Source of the DNA: Eudorina sp. 2006-703-Eu-15
Taxonomy: Eukaryota > Chlorophyta > Chlorophyceae > Chlamydomonadales > Volvocaceae
NCBI GenBank assembly: GCA_003117195.1
Contig: BDSI01000030.1
Location: 983,211 to 1,047,210 of the forward strand
Length of the DNA stretch: 64,000 nucleotides
Reading direction: 5' to 3'
Positions 43,301-54,525 of this stretch are shown here, one piece after another. The notes beneath the pieces are model-generated. The model saw only the letters and a list, made by a program, of their open reading frames with translations, searched no databases and was not told the origin of the DNA. The first letter of the stretch is position 1. Each line of letters starts with the position of its first letter. Position numbers and translations under genes: made by a program.

Positions 43301-46300
43301 CCCAGAACAGCATCGCCCGCCGCGTCGCCAAGGACTGCATCGTGTAATGGCATACAACATTGTAACCCTCCGTGCAGCTGAAAGCGAAATGGTAGGCATA
43401 TGCACTGTCAGGTAGGCAGGCAACGGCGAGTACGTGACCGGCCATCTGTCCGTCGCGCGGAAACGCCACTACATTCAACCCCATCTGACGACGCGGGGAG
43501 GGCCTGCGGTGGCATGCAGCTGCAGCTGACGGAGGGAACCGTGGTCCTGCCAGTTAGTTACCTTTCTCCGCTTGTGTTTAATGAAGGCTTGCCATAGCCG
43601 CCAGCAGCCGCGCAGGACCCGGTCAGTCCGGAAGTTCTGCGCCTTCCTGACTGCCACTGCCTGCACACGTGGGAAGCGGAACGAAGGGGTAAGTCGTTTG
43701 GAAGTCTCCAGCGGCGCCCCATGTGCCGTTCGGAACGGCGCAGGGGGACAACATGCCGTACCCCACCTTGCGCTGCCGGGACCGGGTGTATTGCCGCCAC
43801 TGCCGCCAGCTGCGCTGCAGCATGCGGAGGCGCCAGAGGCGGTCGCCCTGCGCGGTCTTCGACCGCAGGAAGCGCGTGAACACCAGCCAGCGCCTGCAAT
43901 AGAAATCGAAACATACAGCATCTCAAGAAACAAACCACGCAACGGGTTTCACTCCAGGGGGATGAGCAATATCTTGGAAGAATGTGATCCGGCGGGCCGC
44001 AAAGCTTCACCTGAAGCACCCGGCGCGGCTGTTGTCACCCCAGATGGACATGGCCATGTTGGCCTTGCGGGGCGCCAGACTCCGCCAGCGGTGGAAGCAG
44101 CGGCGCAGCAACTGTACCGCCCAGAACGACGTCGCGACGGCCCAGTTGTGCAGGGCCTGGTCACGCTCAGACCTGCGGCAAGCGGCCGACCACGCGCACA
44201 GGGGAACGCAGAAGCCCCGGGTGTGTCTCTAGATGAGGAGCGCAGGGGTGTCAATCTAGTGCCTGCACGAATATGGTGTCCTCCCAGCTCCGACAAAAAA
44301 GCAGCGCCGCCACACCGCCCACTGATGCGATCACCAGATGCGGACCACCCACCTGGAAAATCGGCGCGTGGACGTGTTTCGTCGCCATGTGCGGAAGGCC
44401 CGCGCCATGCGGCTGAAGTCCATGTACGCCTCCGCCTCCTCTGTCAGCTCTGACTCGGGCGGCGACGGCGGACCGTCACTGCCGCCTTCGCCCCTTACCG
44501 CCTCGGCCCATGCGGCGCCCGCGGGCGATCGCGGGTTGCCCAGGAAGCCGCCGGCGCCGCCGCTTCCGCCACCGCTGCTGTTCCCACTCGCTTCACCGAT
44601 GCCGCTGCGCACCGCGCCCCACGGGAAAGGGCCGGGCCCGCTGCCGCTTACCCCGTAACGCGGACTGGAGATCGCGGGCACTGCGTCCGGAGGGCCCCAC
44701 GCCAACATCGGCATGTGCACGTGAGGTGCGCCGCCGAAGCTGCCCGGTGCGTACGGGGCAGGCCCGTAGTCGGCACCGCTGACCATGCCCCGGGACTGCT
44801 CTGCGCTGTAGTGGCCTCCGGGACCGTCAACGGCAGCAGAGGCCGCGTAGCTTGGACCGTCCATGGCTGCGAAGGGACTGTAACTGCCATCACCGCCGCC
44901 GCTGGCGGCGGCCTCCAGCTGAGGCCCGCTGGGGAAGCCACCGGGGAAGCCCAAGCTGATCTCTCGGGACGCAATGCTATGCCCGCCTGCACTGTGGACG
45001 CTGCCCTGGGAGCGGAGTCCGGGATCGGAGGATGCCCCAGGGGCAAAACCGTCAGTGCCACCGCTGGAGACACGCCCAAAGCCGCCCCCGCTGGCCACAC
45101 CCGCGCGAACGGGGCCCCCGAAGGGCGCTCCTGGCGGCAGGCTCCCAACGGCGGCGTCGACCCCCGCGTGGCTAGCGCTGAACGGGCGGCCGTCGGCGCT
45201 GCTCCCCGATCGAATGCTAGGGATGGACCTCGCACTCGCTACGGAGCGAAGGCTGCCGGGCGCGGTTGCTGAGTGGAAGCTGAACCCGTCGTCTGCGCCT
45301 GCGCCTGGGAGCACGCCGCTGCCGGTGCTGCTCCTGCCGCCCATCGCCGCCAGGTTCTCGCTGCTGTGGTGGCTGCCGGCGGCGCTCGCGGCGCGGCTCT
45401 GCAGCGTCCCAGGATCCGCCCGGGAGGATCCGCTGGGCGCGGCGCTGCCGGCTGCGCCATCGGAACCCGCACGGCCGCTGCCGGCGCCGTCAGACCAGGT
45501 GCTGTGGCTGGGGCCCAGACCAGCGCCCGAGGCCACGGAGCTGGCGGACCCGCGCGGCACAGGCACGGAGCTTCTGCTGCTGGCGTGCAGGCTGCCGGCC
45601 GGGCTTCTGACGCCTGTGGACCCCGGGCCTGGGTTGCCGGTCGCCTGGCTGTTGGCAGCCCGGAAGGACGCCTCGCTACCGCTTCTGTTCGAGGTCCCGG
45701 GGGCTGTCCCATAGCCCCCCCGAACGTGTCCCTCGTCCACAGCCTCGCGCTCGGGCTCGTCGCTGTCGCCGCCGTCCGACTTGACGCCGCCAAAGCTACT
45801 ACTGCCAGGGCCCCGGGAACTGTAGCCGCCCACGCTGCGCGAGGAGCTAAACGTGCTGCCAAGGTTGCGGGTTCCGTAGCTGGCGTTGCTCTCGCGGCCT
45901 GGCCCGGGAACGTAGTCGGGGTCGTCGTGGGCGCTGGCTGCGTAGGAGTTGCCGCCGCTCCTAGCGCCGATGCTGGCGGAGGTACGGCCGCTGGCGCTGG
46001 CTGCGGCGGAGCCACCAGGCCAGTTGCTACCAGCACCCGCGCTGCGTTCACTGCCCTGCCGGCTGGCTGCAGCGCTGGTGCCCGCGCTGTGCGCTTGTCC
46101 GCTCGGCCTCGTGCTCCCTGAGGGAGGTATCCCGCTGCCTCCGGAGGCGGAGAGGGGACCACCGCGCGGTGCGGACCCCCCGTACTCCGTCATGCTGCCC
46201 ATGTACACGCTGTCACTCTGCGCACCACCCAACGGGTCAGGTATGCCGCTGCTGCGACCGCTACCAGGTCGCCCGCCCGCACTGACGGCCCCTTCACTCC

Positions 46301-48605
46301 GAAAGCTGCTGCCACTCGCGCCGCCACCGTGGTGGGTGCTCCCAGCACTGAAGGCACTCTCTCGGCCTGACCCGACCACCGGGGCCATCATCATCGTGCT
46401 GGACCGGTGGCTGGCGCTGAGGCTGCCGCGACCGCTGGGGCTGACGTCGCCGCTGCGCTGCCCGCGGATACTCGGATCATCGTTGCTGCCGATGCTGTTC
46501 CGACCGCTCAGGCGGGTGTCGACGCTGACGCCGCCCTCGCTCCGGCCTCCCGGAAACGATACCTGCGCGCTCAGGCGCCCGGTCGCCCGGGTGCTGAGGC
46601 TGACGCCGCTCTCACTCCGCGCGGCCGTCAGCGGGTCCACGGAGCTGATGCGGCCGCTGTCGCGCATGCCAGAGCTGACGCCACTCTCGCTCCGCGGCGG
46701 TGCGCCCGCGTGCATGCCAAGGTAACGGCCAGTCGCGTGGGTGCTGACGCTGAGGCTGAGGCCGTTGTCGCTGATCGCGGCGTTCGAGGGGTGCCGGTCC
46801 ACGGGGCTGATACGACCGGTGCTGGCGCGAGTGAAGCTGCTGCCGCCGCCGTCGCTTCGCATGCCGGTGCTGCTGACGGCGATGCCACTGCCGCGCGTGG
46901 CGGCGCTGAGGCCCGTTTCACGCCGGGATCCGGCTGCCGATGGGCCAAAGACGCTGGCGGTGGCGAGGCTGTTGGGGTGGATGACCGAGCTCAGGCCGCT
47001 CTCGCTCCGCACGCTGGCTCCGGTGCGCATGGCGCTGCTGATACCCGTGCGGATGCTGCCGCCGCTGATGCCCGTCCGGGCACTGACGACGCTGACGCTG
47101 TCGCCAATACCGCTCGCGCCGCCGCCGCTGCCGCCGTCCATACTGATCGCGCCGGTCGTGCCCCGCTCCGACATGTCCAGGTCGCTGCCGTACCGGCTGA
47201 CGCCGGTGGCGGAGCTGGCACCGCCGCCGCTGGGGGCGGCGGCGCTTTGTACCGAACTGTGTCCGCCGTGGCGCGAGGCAGAGGTGGCCCTGCGGGAGGA
47301 CGCAAGGGAGCTGCGCAGGGACGAAACCGCGTGCGGCGAGTGAGGCGCGAGGCGGCTTTCGCTGCGACCGCGGCTGCTGCCGCGCCCGTCACCCAGGTAC
47401 GAGCTCTCATAGTCCGAGAGGCCGTTGGGTATCCGGGAGCCCACCGAGGTGCCGGTCGGGTATCGGCTGCTGGGCGCGCCGTAGTCCGACGAGTACCCGC
47501 CCTCGCCGCCGTACAGGACTGCGGACGGTGCGTCGCCGTCACTGAAGACGCTGGGCGGGACCAGCGACCGACCGTCCATGCTCGCTGAGGGGAAGGACGC
47601 CGGGCCGGCATCACGCTGCGTGCCCGCAAGAGAGCGAAGGGAGCCCTCGGTCAGTGTCGCCGACGGCGTGCCGAACCCTTGTCGGGAGGACGGAAGGGAG
47701 AAGCGACCCTGGGCGGCGTCACGTGCTGCGTCCACCGCCGCCTCTGCGGCGCGCGCCGCAGCTGCCGCCTGTTCGGCTGCCTCACGCGCCGCCTCCTGTG
47801 CGGCTAGCACCGGGCCACCGCGGTCCCCGGCGCCCTGCCCAGCCATCCCCTCGAGGCGCGCTGCGGCCTGCCGGGCGGCGGCCTGCAGCGCTGCCGCCTG
47901 AGCAACCCGCGCGGGGTCCTCTCCCATATCGTGCTCCGACCCTGCAGTCCCGACCTGCGCCGTCATAAACGCAGCCATCTCTTCACGCTTTGCCGCCTCC
48001 CAGGCCGCCTGCTCCGCCGAGACGCGCGCCGCCTCCGCCGCTTCCTGCGCTGCCTCTGCCCGCGCTGCCGCCTCCCGCGCAGCCCACGCGGCCACCTCGC
48101 GCACCGACGCTTCACCCTGCGACGACCCCACCTCGTGCGCCACGAACGTCTGGTTTGCCAAGGAGCCGCGCGACGGCGACGCGCCGCGCGAGGCGCTCCT
48201 GGTCCCTGCCGGGGCCGCACCCTGCGATGCCTCCCAAGACGCCCCCAGCCTCGCCGCCTGGGCCGCCGCCTCCCGGATGGCATCCTGGAGGTCTAGGTCG
48301 GACGAGCGAGCCAGGGAGGTGGAGCTGCGGCGCGACGATGCGCGTCCGTAGGCGCGGCCTCCACTGATGGTGGGGATGCTGCTGCGGACGGTGGGCGTTG
48401 TACTGAGATTTGAGCCGCAGCCGCGGGTGCTGGCGGCAGTGCCGACGGAGCGCGGCGGGCGCGTCGGAGAGGTGCGATAGATGCTGGAGGGCCGTGAGTC
48501 GGTGGCGGTGGTGGTGACGGCCCTGGGGGTTGAGCGTGCGGAGGACGCGCCGCTGGGGGACATGGGTAAGAAGGCGGTCCGCCTGCACACGGGACGGCAA
48601 CGCAT
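28369..48605 (-). CDS. Giant Sfi1-like centrin-binding repeat protein, about 4016 aa, 40 exons
   Basis: Sfi1 proteins form long helices that line up centrins at centrosomes or basal bodies. I joined 40 exons; total length 12051 nt closes in frame. Exon 1 (48605-44353) encodes Ala-rich helix (EAAARAEAAQEAAEAARVSA region), then Ser/Gly/Arg-rich sequence with repeated RSESGVS-type motifs, ending in the first repeat (ARAFRTWRR). Exon 2 is 44172-44011; then 43893-43767, six 99-nt exons (43660-42216), and small exons to 35840. One 1142-nt exon (35599-34458) has about 12 repeats (AFSSWRGRAAYKAHL, VFEEWHGRAAYKVHL). Exons continue to 30650, then 30473, 30161, 29586 and the last exon 29257-28369 with a Gly-rich tail. 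About 60 repeats of the [LF]xxW type are visible. Start could be ATG 48605 or 48563. Splitting into two genes is possible but unlikely, since exon 1 itself ends in a repeat. Confidence 0.85.
36030..36322. repeat. Pentanucleotide array (CCGTC/CCGTT)n
   Basis: Nearly 300 bp of CCGTC and CCGTT units, interrupted by four cgtcacgcg blocks, inside the Sfi1-like intron between the exons ending at 36453 and starting at 35991. Val-Pro-Phe-Arg ORFs here are artefacts. Confidence 0.95.
38138..38236. repeat. Direct repeat of 43 bp, two copies 56 bp apart
   Basis: 38138-38180 and 38194-38236 (tcaacctccatgc...) are nearly identical and lie in one Sfi1-like intron, between exons 38432-38288 and 37953-37735. 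Confidence 0.85.
39556..39674 (-). other. Sfi1-like exon with an IQ-type motif
   Basis: This exon of the giant gene encodes RRAAAVIQAWRGCVVKSV, which fits IQxxxRGxxxK, the calmodulin/centrin-family binding consensus, followed by MLAALLAWER. Sfi1 repeats are related to IQ motifs in the way they bind EF-hand proteins. Confidence 0.5.
42216..43660 (-). other. Six tandem 99-nt exons, each one Sfi1 repeat
   Basis: Exons 43660-43562, 43334-43236, 43060-42962, 42847-42749, 42560-42462 and 42314-42216 are each exactly 33 codons, begin and end in phase 0, and end in (R/Q)xxK at the donor. Trp or Phe at repeat positions 10-11 and Trp at 20 and 23 recur (for example MLFWAQRWMVTCWLEWRQF, MLWATRRLRGCWMTWRFF). 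The following exon at 42068 keeps the spacing for 33 residues but has a longer end. Confidence 0.9.
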
Positions 48606-48783
48606 AACCGGGAAATGGGGTCCTCACACTCTACGGCTGATGGCCAGGACCCAAAATCGGAGCACGAGGCAGGGCCCACAATATGGAGCGGGCTCCTGTT
48701 GCCTGGTTTGAGGCTCTCGGTATCATAATTCGTGCTCGGCAATGTTCAACGGGTCGTCGCAGCCAGGTGAGGACCCGCCCCAC

Positions 48784-49227
48784 TCACCCTCCTTTGGTGC
48801 CGGTCTCCCGGTTCAGCTTGGCCCACCAGTCCGGTTCCGGGTCCAGGCTGAGCTTGAGCAACAGGCGGTAGTAGTACGTGTCCTCGTCTGGCTTGACACC
48901 ATGGCGAGGCAGCACCTGCTCATACGCCTGGAGTACGGACTGGAGTGTGACGATCCCTGAACCTGGTCATGGTTGGGGCCGGGAAATCGAATTTCAGGGA
49001 CAAATTGGTGACGTAGACATGGTTGGTGTTGTGCGGCCTGCCATGCAGTCCCCGAGGTCTTACCTGCGCCTTTCTTGAACGCTTTGGCCACCGCAGCGTC
49101 GGCACCCTTGATGATCTCCGCGACGACTGAGTAGTCATAGGTGCTGTACGGCTTGGGGGGGCTGGGCAGCGCACAGTATGTTTCATAAGCGGTGCTATCC
49201 TTGCCCTTGCGCCGTGTCGTGATGTCC
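48784..49227 (-). CDS. Unrecognised protein, C-terminal exons only
   Basis: Two exons, 49227-49064 and 48956-48784, join in phase 1 and end in ...RETGTKGG stop. The frame reads DITTRRKGKDSTAYETYCAL, then YDYSVVAEIIKGADAAVAKA, then VTLQSVLQAYEQVLPRHGV and YYYRLLLKLSLDPEPDWWAK. The reading frame looks real (helical, balanced composition) but no family is recognised; a PPR-like helix pair is conceivable. The exon at 49227 begins in mid-codon, so there is at least one more exon upstream. An ATG-started stretch at 49936 (MDTNKATVVTDVARG) is a weak candidate. The gene ends only 179 bp before the start codon of the giant Sfi1-like gene on the same strand. Confidence 0.55.
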
Positions 49228-51015
49228 CTGGAGGTTTCGGTGGGACAGAAAGTGGGTGCGAGTTACGTTGACAGCTGGGCTGGACTTGGTGACGGCGACC
49301 GCAACAGTGCGTACCGGACGTGCCTCAACGGGGACACCTCCGACCGAGTTGGTATATTAGAAGGCATTATGGCAACGACGTCTGTTTTGCCGCTCCTGGC
49401 GGCCTCGGTCCAGTTCCAACATTGACAGCCGAGAGTGCTTTGCGCTGCTTACACTGTCGCCGCCTCGTTTGGACCATTCAAGATCATTATCGCATCGATT
49501 TAGGACTGCGTTTGGCCGCAGTGAGACAACAATCTTTTGGGTGCAAGACCGCACACAGGGCGATAACCGACGCTGTGTAGACCGTCAATCTGTGTTATAC
49601 ATAGCGAAAACGTATATATAATTGAATCTAAATTGAAGCGTCTTCCGTTACTGATGTGGGAAGCTGTAATTACTGCGGATGGGGCACCGTTGACCATGAC
49701 ATTGACCACGCCTCTGTACGTACGCCTATCATGAAAGCAAAAGACATAAGAACGTTTCGTTGAAAATAAGGCGCTATCGTTGAACTGAGATATGTCTCAT
49801 GATTTTCACATTTGTCCATTTGAGTAGGGCGGGATAGATGTTCCATCGTGTCGATTCTTGAGGAAAGTGCAAGAGCACTCATGTTTCGACCCCCACGGGC
49901 CACATCCGTCACCACGGTCGCTTTGTTAGTATCCATGGCACTCCGGCTGACGTATCGCTACCAAGAAGCAGGAAACAGATCTGGCGTGCTCTGTTCATGG
50001 CCGGATTTCCACTCGTAATGCCCGCCATGCACTATTCCTCCTCGTCCACATACGCGCTGGCCATGAGGAGACAAGCTAGCAGCGACGCAGCATAACCCCA
50101 CCCTGGCATGAGCACACCGGCAGGCAGCTACTGCAGGCTGCTGCCAACGGCGCCCTGCGGCTGGCCCGGGCCCCGACCAGCCAATCCTGACCGCGGAGCC
50201 CTGGCGGAACCAACAAACTCAACGGGCATTCCCGGAAGCTGCGCTATTGCCATACGCCCAGCCTGCCCACACAGTACCCGCTGTCACGTTAATTCACTCA
50301 TTCAGTACCTATCCAACAGCAAGCAGCAGAACACCCGCTACTCAATCCCCTCCATAAAGCCATGAAACGCCCCGACCCATTGTGGCTTTGTGGGTAGGAG
50401 CGATGTGCTGCACCTCACATCGTGAGACGGTGTGTTTTGTCGGTGGCCAGGCAGGAGTGTGTGGTAAGCCGCGTCAAAATACCGTGCCGCAGCACAAAGG
50501 CGCGCATACCGTGTCGGGGTGCCCGAATCCATGCCTGTCCACAATGGCCGGCACCGTACCGACTGCTGTCCCCGACCCAACAACCAACCCAATGTGAGCA
50601 CATGAGCGCAAGTGCAAACAAAGCCATTAGTCCTCCCACCGACAGACGTCCATTTGCTACCAAGTAGCGATATAATGTACATATTACGGTACACCTGGGA
50701 AGCCACGCAATCCCAAGGCTGGCCCCAAACAGGGCTGCACCGGTCCCGATGCTGGTCTGCTCGCTCACCGTCCGTTCGCCAAGATGACGGGTGCGAGATC
50801 AGGGGCCCATGGCCGGGCGGCTGTCATAGGTTGGCCGGCAGTCGCGGAGAAGGTATCACGCGCAGGTCGGGACGGGAACCCCCCTTGCTGCCACTGGGGA
50901 CGGGCTGACGCCTCCGCTGCCGACTGGGACCGGGCGCTGCTCCGAGCGCGCGGAACACGACAACGCCGCTCTCTAAGCCCAAGGAAAGCCGGACGCTGCA
51001 CCCAGTGTACGCCCT
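49228..51015. other. Region with missing 5' exon(s) of the previous gene, otherwise nothing clear
   Basis: The 5' end of the gene at 48784-49227 must lie here. Composition is AT-richer from 49.4 to 50.4 kb. No other gene is supported. Confidence 0.35.
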
Positions 51016-54000
51016 TCACGGCGCCGATGTGGGCGTGAGCGCCATGGCAGGCTGCGGCGCCACTACCTGCGCTGGTGATGTCGACACCGACGGCGACGGT
51101 GTCAACGTCGTGGTGGCGGTTGCGGCGGCGGCGGCGGCGCCCGCCGCCGCCAGCTCCGCCGCTTCCCGCCGCAGTTCCTCCTCGAACCAGGCCTCCCCGC
51201 AGTCGGTGCACCGCCCGCCAAGCTCCTCCGGAAGTACGGCAGGGTCAATAAGTTCGTACAGCTCAGACAGATCGCCGCCAAATGCGCGGACGCGCTTCTT
51301 GAGCTTGGCGCTCATGAAGGGTCTGAGGGGTGCCGCGCACGGGGGTGATTAGGGTTGTTTCAGCTTTCAGGGCTTGGAAGTGGAGGTGGCTGTATCACTC
51401 TTGTGGGTGTGCTGTATCACTCTTGAGCCCCCGACGCCGCGCCTGGCCAGGCGGGCAGGTCAGGTCGCTTGCCGGGCCGCCCAGAGCCTTACACGGTAGG
51501 CGTCCACGATGCGACCGTCAAAGGTCATCGAGTTTGCTCACGGTCCAATCACCAGAAGGGATTGGGATTTAACCCCACCAGGCATGTTTCGTGCAGCTGG
51601 TGATCATCCCCCGACAATTATGATATGCTTGGTGATCGATGGTTGGTGGTCGATGGTTGGTTCCTGCTAGTTGTGGTACCACAACTGTCAGGAACCAACC
51701 ATCGACCACCAACCATACGGTACCCCCCAAACCAGGAAGCAGGCCATTACCTGGCCATCGCGATAAGGAAGCTGATCCACTTGACGGGGCGGACCAGCCA
51801 GATGCCGCCCAGCCGCAGCGGCATCACCTCCTGGTGCGGTACCGCCGATTGGGAGGTCGGCGGTGCCCCGTCGGGTCGCGGGTGAACGTCATGAGGCCAG
51901 ATGGAAGGGAGAATTACGGGACAATACAAGCCTGCTGGGGCCTGCCGGGGCGGCGACAGAGTACGCACAGGCACACCCCGCACGATGGTGCCAAACCCCC
52001 GGGGTCCCCAACCCGCCCGCCCACCTCCATGAACCGGAAGTTCTTCTTCATGATGGCGGCGGGTACCTGCTGGTACCGGATCGCGTGGAGCAGCGAGAAG
52101 CCCACGAAGGACTCCACCACCACCTGACCGCACACCTGGTGGCGACGGAGGGTGGAGGGAACCACGGGGGGCGGCACAGACCCCGGGGCATGGGGGATGA
52201 GACGAGGCGAGCGGCGAGCGGGAACGAGGGCAAATAAGAGACATGCCCCAGTCCAGGACGGAAGAAAGCGGCTGGGCCCAATTTTTTGTCCGCCCAAGGC
52301 ACTGTACCTGCAGGTACGGCATGTGTACGGCGCGGTACAGAGTCCACACGTTCCACTTGAGCAGGACGGTGGGGTCCTGCAGCGGCTCCATGTTGCGGGG
52401 GATGAGCACCAAGATGTGCGCGCCGTCACGTGTCCTGATCGGGCAACACAGGCAGGTGGGCGAGTCAGCGTGCGAGGAGCAAGCGCAGCCGGTGGGCGGC
52501 GAATGCAGACCCACATCGTCATGTTGCCGTATTGATGAGGTGATGCTGCAGTCTCACGGCATCCGAACGAAGCGTGTGGACAGGGTACCACCTGTCGAGT
52601 GTGGACATCAGCAGGGGGTGTGCCGTGTGCGGCGGCGCAAGGCGCGGAGCGTCGTGACAGGGCGGGGACAAATAAGCAAGTACCGCGCCGCGGCCGCGGC
52701 CGGACTGCCTCAACAGCCAGCAGCGGCCGCACTGCACCCGTCAGTCAACAAACCGAGCCCCGTGAACCGGCCCCGGGCCCGACGTGTGGCTGGACCCTTG
52801 TTGGCGGTTGCAACCATGGTTCCAGCCAGCTTCTGTCCCGCAGCTTCCCAGGCGGCTTCCCTCTGCTTCCTGACCGTTACCGCATCCCGCCAGCTCCCTC
52901 CACCCACCTCCTGTCCTGTCCAAGTATCCCCATGAACTTCTGGTTGTATAACTACTTGAACATCTCTCCTCGCAGCTGTGTCACCTGCGGCCGGTCAGCA
53001 GCCACTTCGGGGTTGGGGAGCGCTAGGGCTCACGGCGAACCTCTCGGTGTGTTTCCTTTTCTGGCGATGAACCAGGGTCCTCCCCCTGGATGGCTGCATG
53101 GAAGCCCCGTCACTCAAGTACGGTGTTACGCTGGACAGCGCTACTGCTGCTGTTGAAGATGCTGCTGATGCTGCTGCTGCTGCCGGCGGCGGTTGTAATG
53201 GTGGGTTTTATTGAGCTTCATGATTGCGCGGCCTGCATGCTTTATAGGCCGGGACATACCAGCCGGGGTTCAAATGTGGTCGGCCGCCACACACACACAC
53301 ACACACACACACGGCATTTTGCTTGCAGGTGGGTACATTACGATTACAACGCGAGGATCGCACGCACGCACGGCATTGTGGTGTGAGTCTGCGTGGCCAA
53401 GGCAGCCGACCCGCACCAGCTGGTAGTATTCCGAGCGCGCCAAAAGCGCGCCAAAAATTGACAGCACTCTTCCGACACCGCAGCCTTCTATTCATTTTAG
53501 GGATCGGGCATTGGGTTATTTTTGCACGCATACGGGCAAATTAATGGGAACCGCTCGGTCCCTCGCATGTCACGCACTCCTGTTCTGCCTGCCTAAATAA
53601 CACACACACACACACGTACATCGCGGGTCAGGACTCTTATACACCATATACACACGTACATCAATGGCAGCCTCCCGGATCCAGCGCTCCAGGGCAGCCA
53701 AGCGGCCGCGAGCCTTGGCCACGTCGAACTTGGCGTGGCGCAGGAACATGAGCAGGAAAGGGTCATCGGTCCTGCAATGGGGTGGTTCGCGATAACGCGC
53801 ACAGACGACTCCACTGTGTAAGGTCGGTCTGTGTGTGGGTACGCCTGTGTGTGCATTGCGTGTCCGTGTGCAGGTGATGGCTGGGGATGCGCGGCGGGGC
53901 AACCAGTGCTTTGGTAGCAGTTCACGCAGCCCCTCTGTCGCGGATTCTCTGTGTTCGATTTCGCATTTAATATATTCAATTCAAACCCCTAAGGAATAAC

Positions 54001-54525
54001 TAAACCTGCTGGGGGCCATGGGGGTGCGATTGGTGATTCCATTGGGTGTTGGGGTGTTTGTCAGAGCCGGCTCTGGGTCCTGCGTGGCCCCGCGCGAGCG
54101 CGCCAACCGGCGAGGCGACTCGATCGTGCTGCTGATGTGCAAGCCGTCCGTGGGGCCGCATTCTTCACACCTGTGCGGTCGCTCGCTGGGGTGCTCTGCG
54201 TAGAACTGATGAAGCGCCTTCAGACCTGGAGGCAACGAGGAGGAACGAGGAGAGGAAAGACGCCGTAACGGCGCAGTAGGCAGATTGCCAGGTTCGTGAA
54301 AGTCGGCATTCCGATGCGACGAAGTGCATATTCGTGACCCCAAATGTGGTGCGGTCTACGATTGCATGGAAGTAAGAACAGCGGTACCTTCCTGATTGCC
54401 GTAGATAGCTGGGCGCTTTGCGCCCCAAGGCCGCTGTACCACTCACCCGCAGCTTTGGTCTCGGCAGTTTCGTGTAGTTCCCTTGCAGCCCGCTCCACGA
54501 GGTCGGGTGGCAGTTCCAGCGTCAT
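51016..54525 (-). CDS. CRAL-TRIO (Sec14/tocopherol-transfer-like) lipid-binding protein, 299 aa
   Basis: By family, the protein binds a small lipid (phosphoinositide, tocopherol, retinoid or similar) and moves it between membranes. Exons 54525-54447, 54225-54171, 53771-53660, 52984-52956, 52434-52308, 52135-52025, 51830-51751 and 51322-51016 join in frame. The N-terminal helical domain has DDPFLLMFLRHAKFDVAKAR, the CRAL-TRIO N signature. The lipid domain has DGAHILVLIPRNMEPLQDP, VVVESFVGFSLLHAIRYQQV, VMPLRLGGIWLVRPVKWISF, MSAKLKKRVRAFGGDLSELY and VLPEELGG, the family's closing motif. A short Cys-containing (CTDCGEAW) and Ala-rich tail follows. The 29-nt exon at 52984-52956 is the least certain: it is the only piece I found that fits both phases, and 20-30 residues usual for the family at this point are missing. 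No signal peptide is seen. Confidence 0.85.
51639..51716. repeat. Intronic hairpin with 28-bp perfect arms
   Basis: Arms 51639-51666 and 51689-51716 are perfect reverse complements; the centre (51671-51684) is itself a 14-bp palindrome, ttgtggtaccacaa. It lies in the last intron of the CRAL-TRIO gene. Confidence 0.95.
53287..53314. repeat. (CA)n microsatellite
   Basis: About 13 CA units inside a CRAL-TRIO gene intron. A shorter CA run lies at 53601-53615. Confidence 0.9.

Noticed and set aside
44715..46725. Long plus-strand ORFs antisense to exon 1 of the Sfi1-like gene
   Set aside because: Shadows of a high-GC coding exon with strong codon bias. The minus strand has one uninterrupted 1417-codon exon that ends in a Sfi1 repeat and a good donor.
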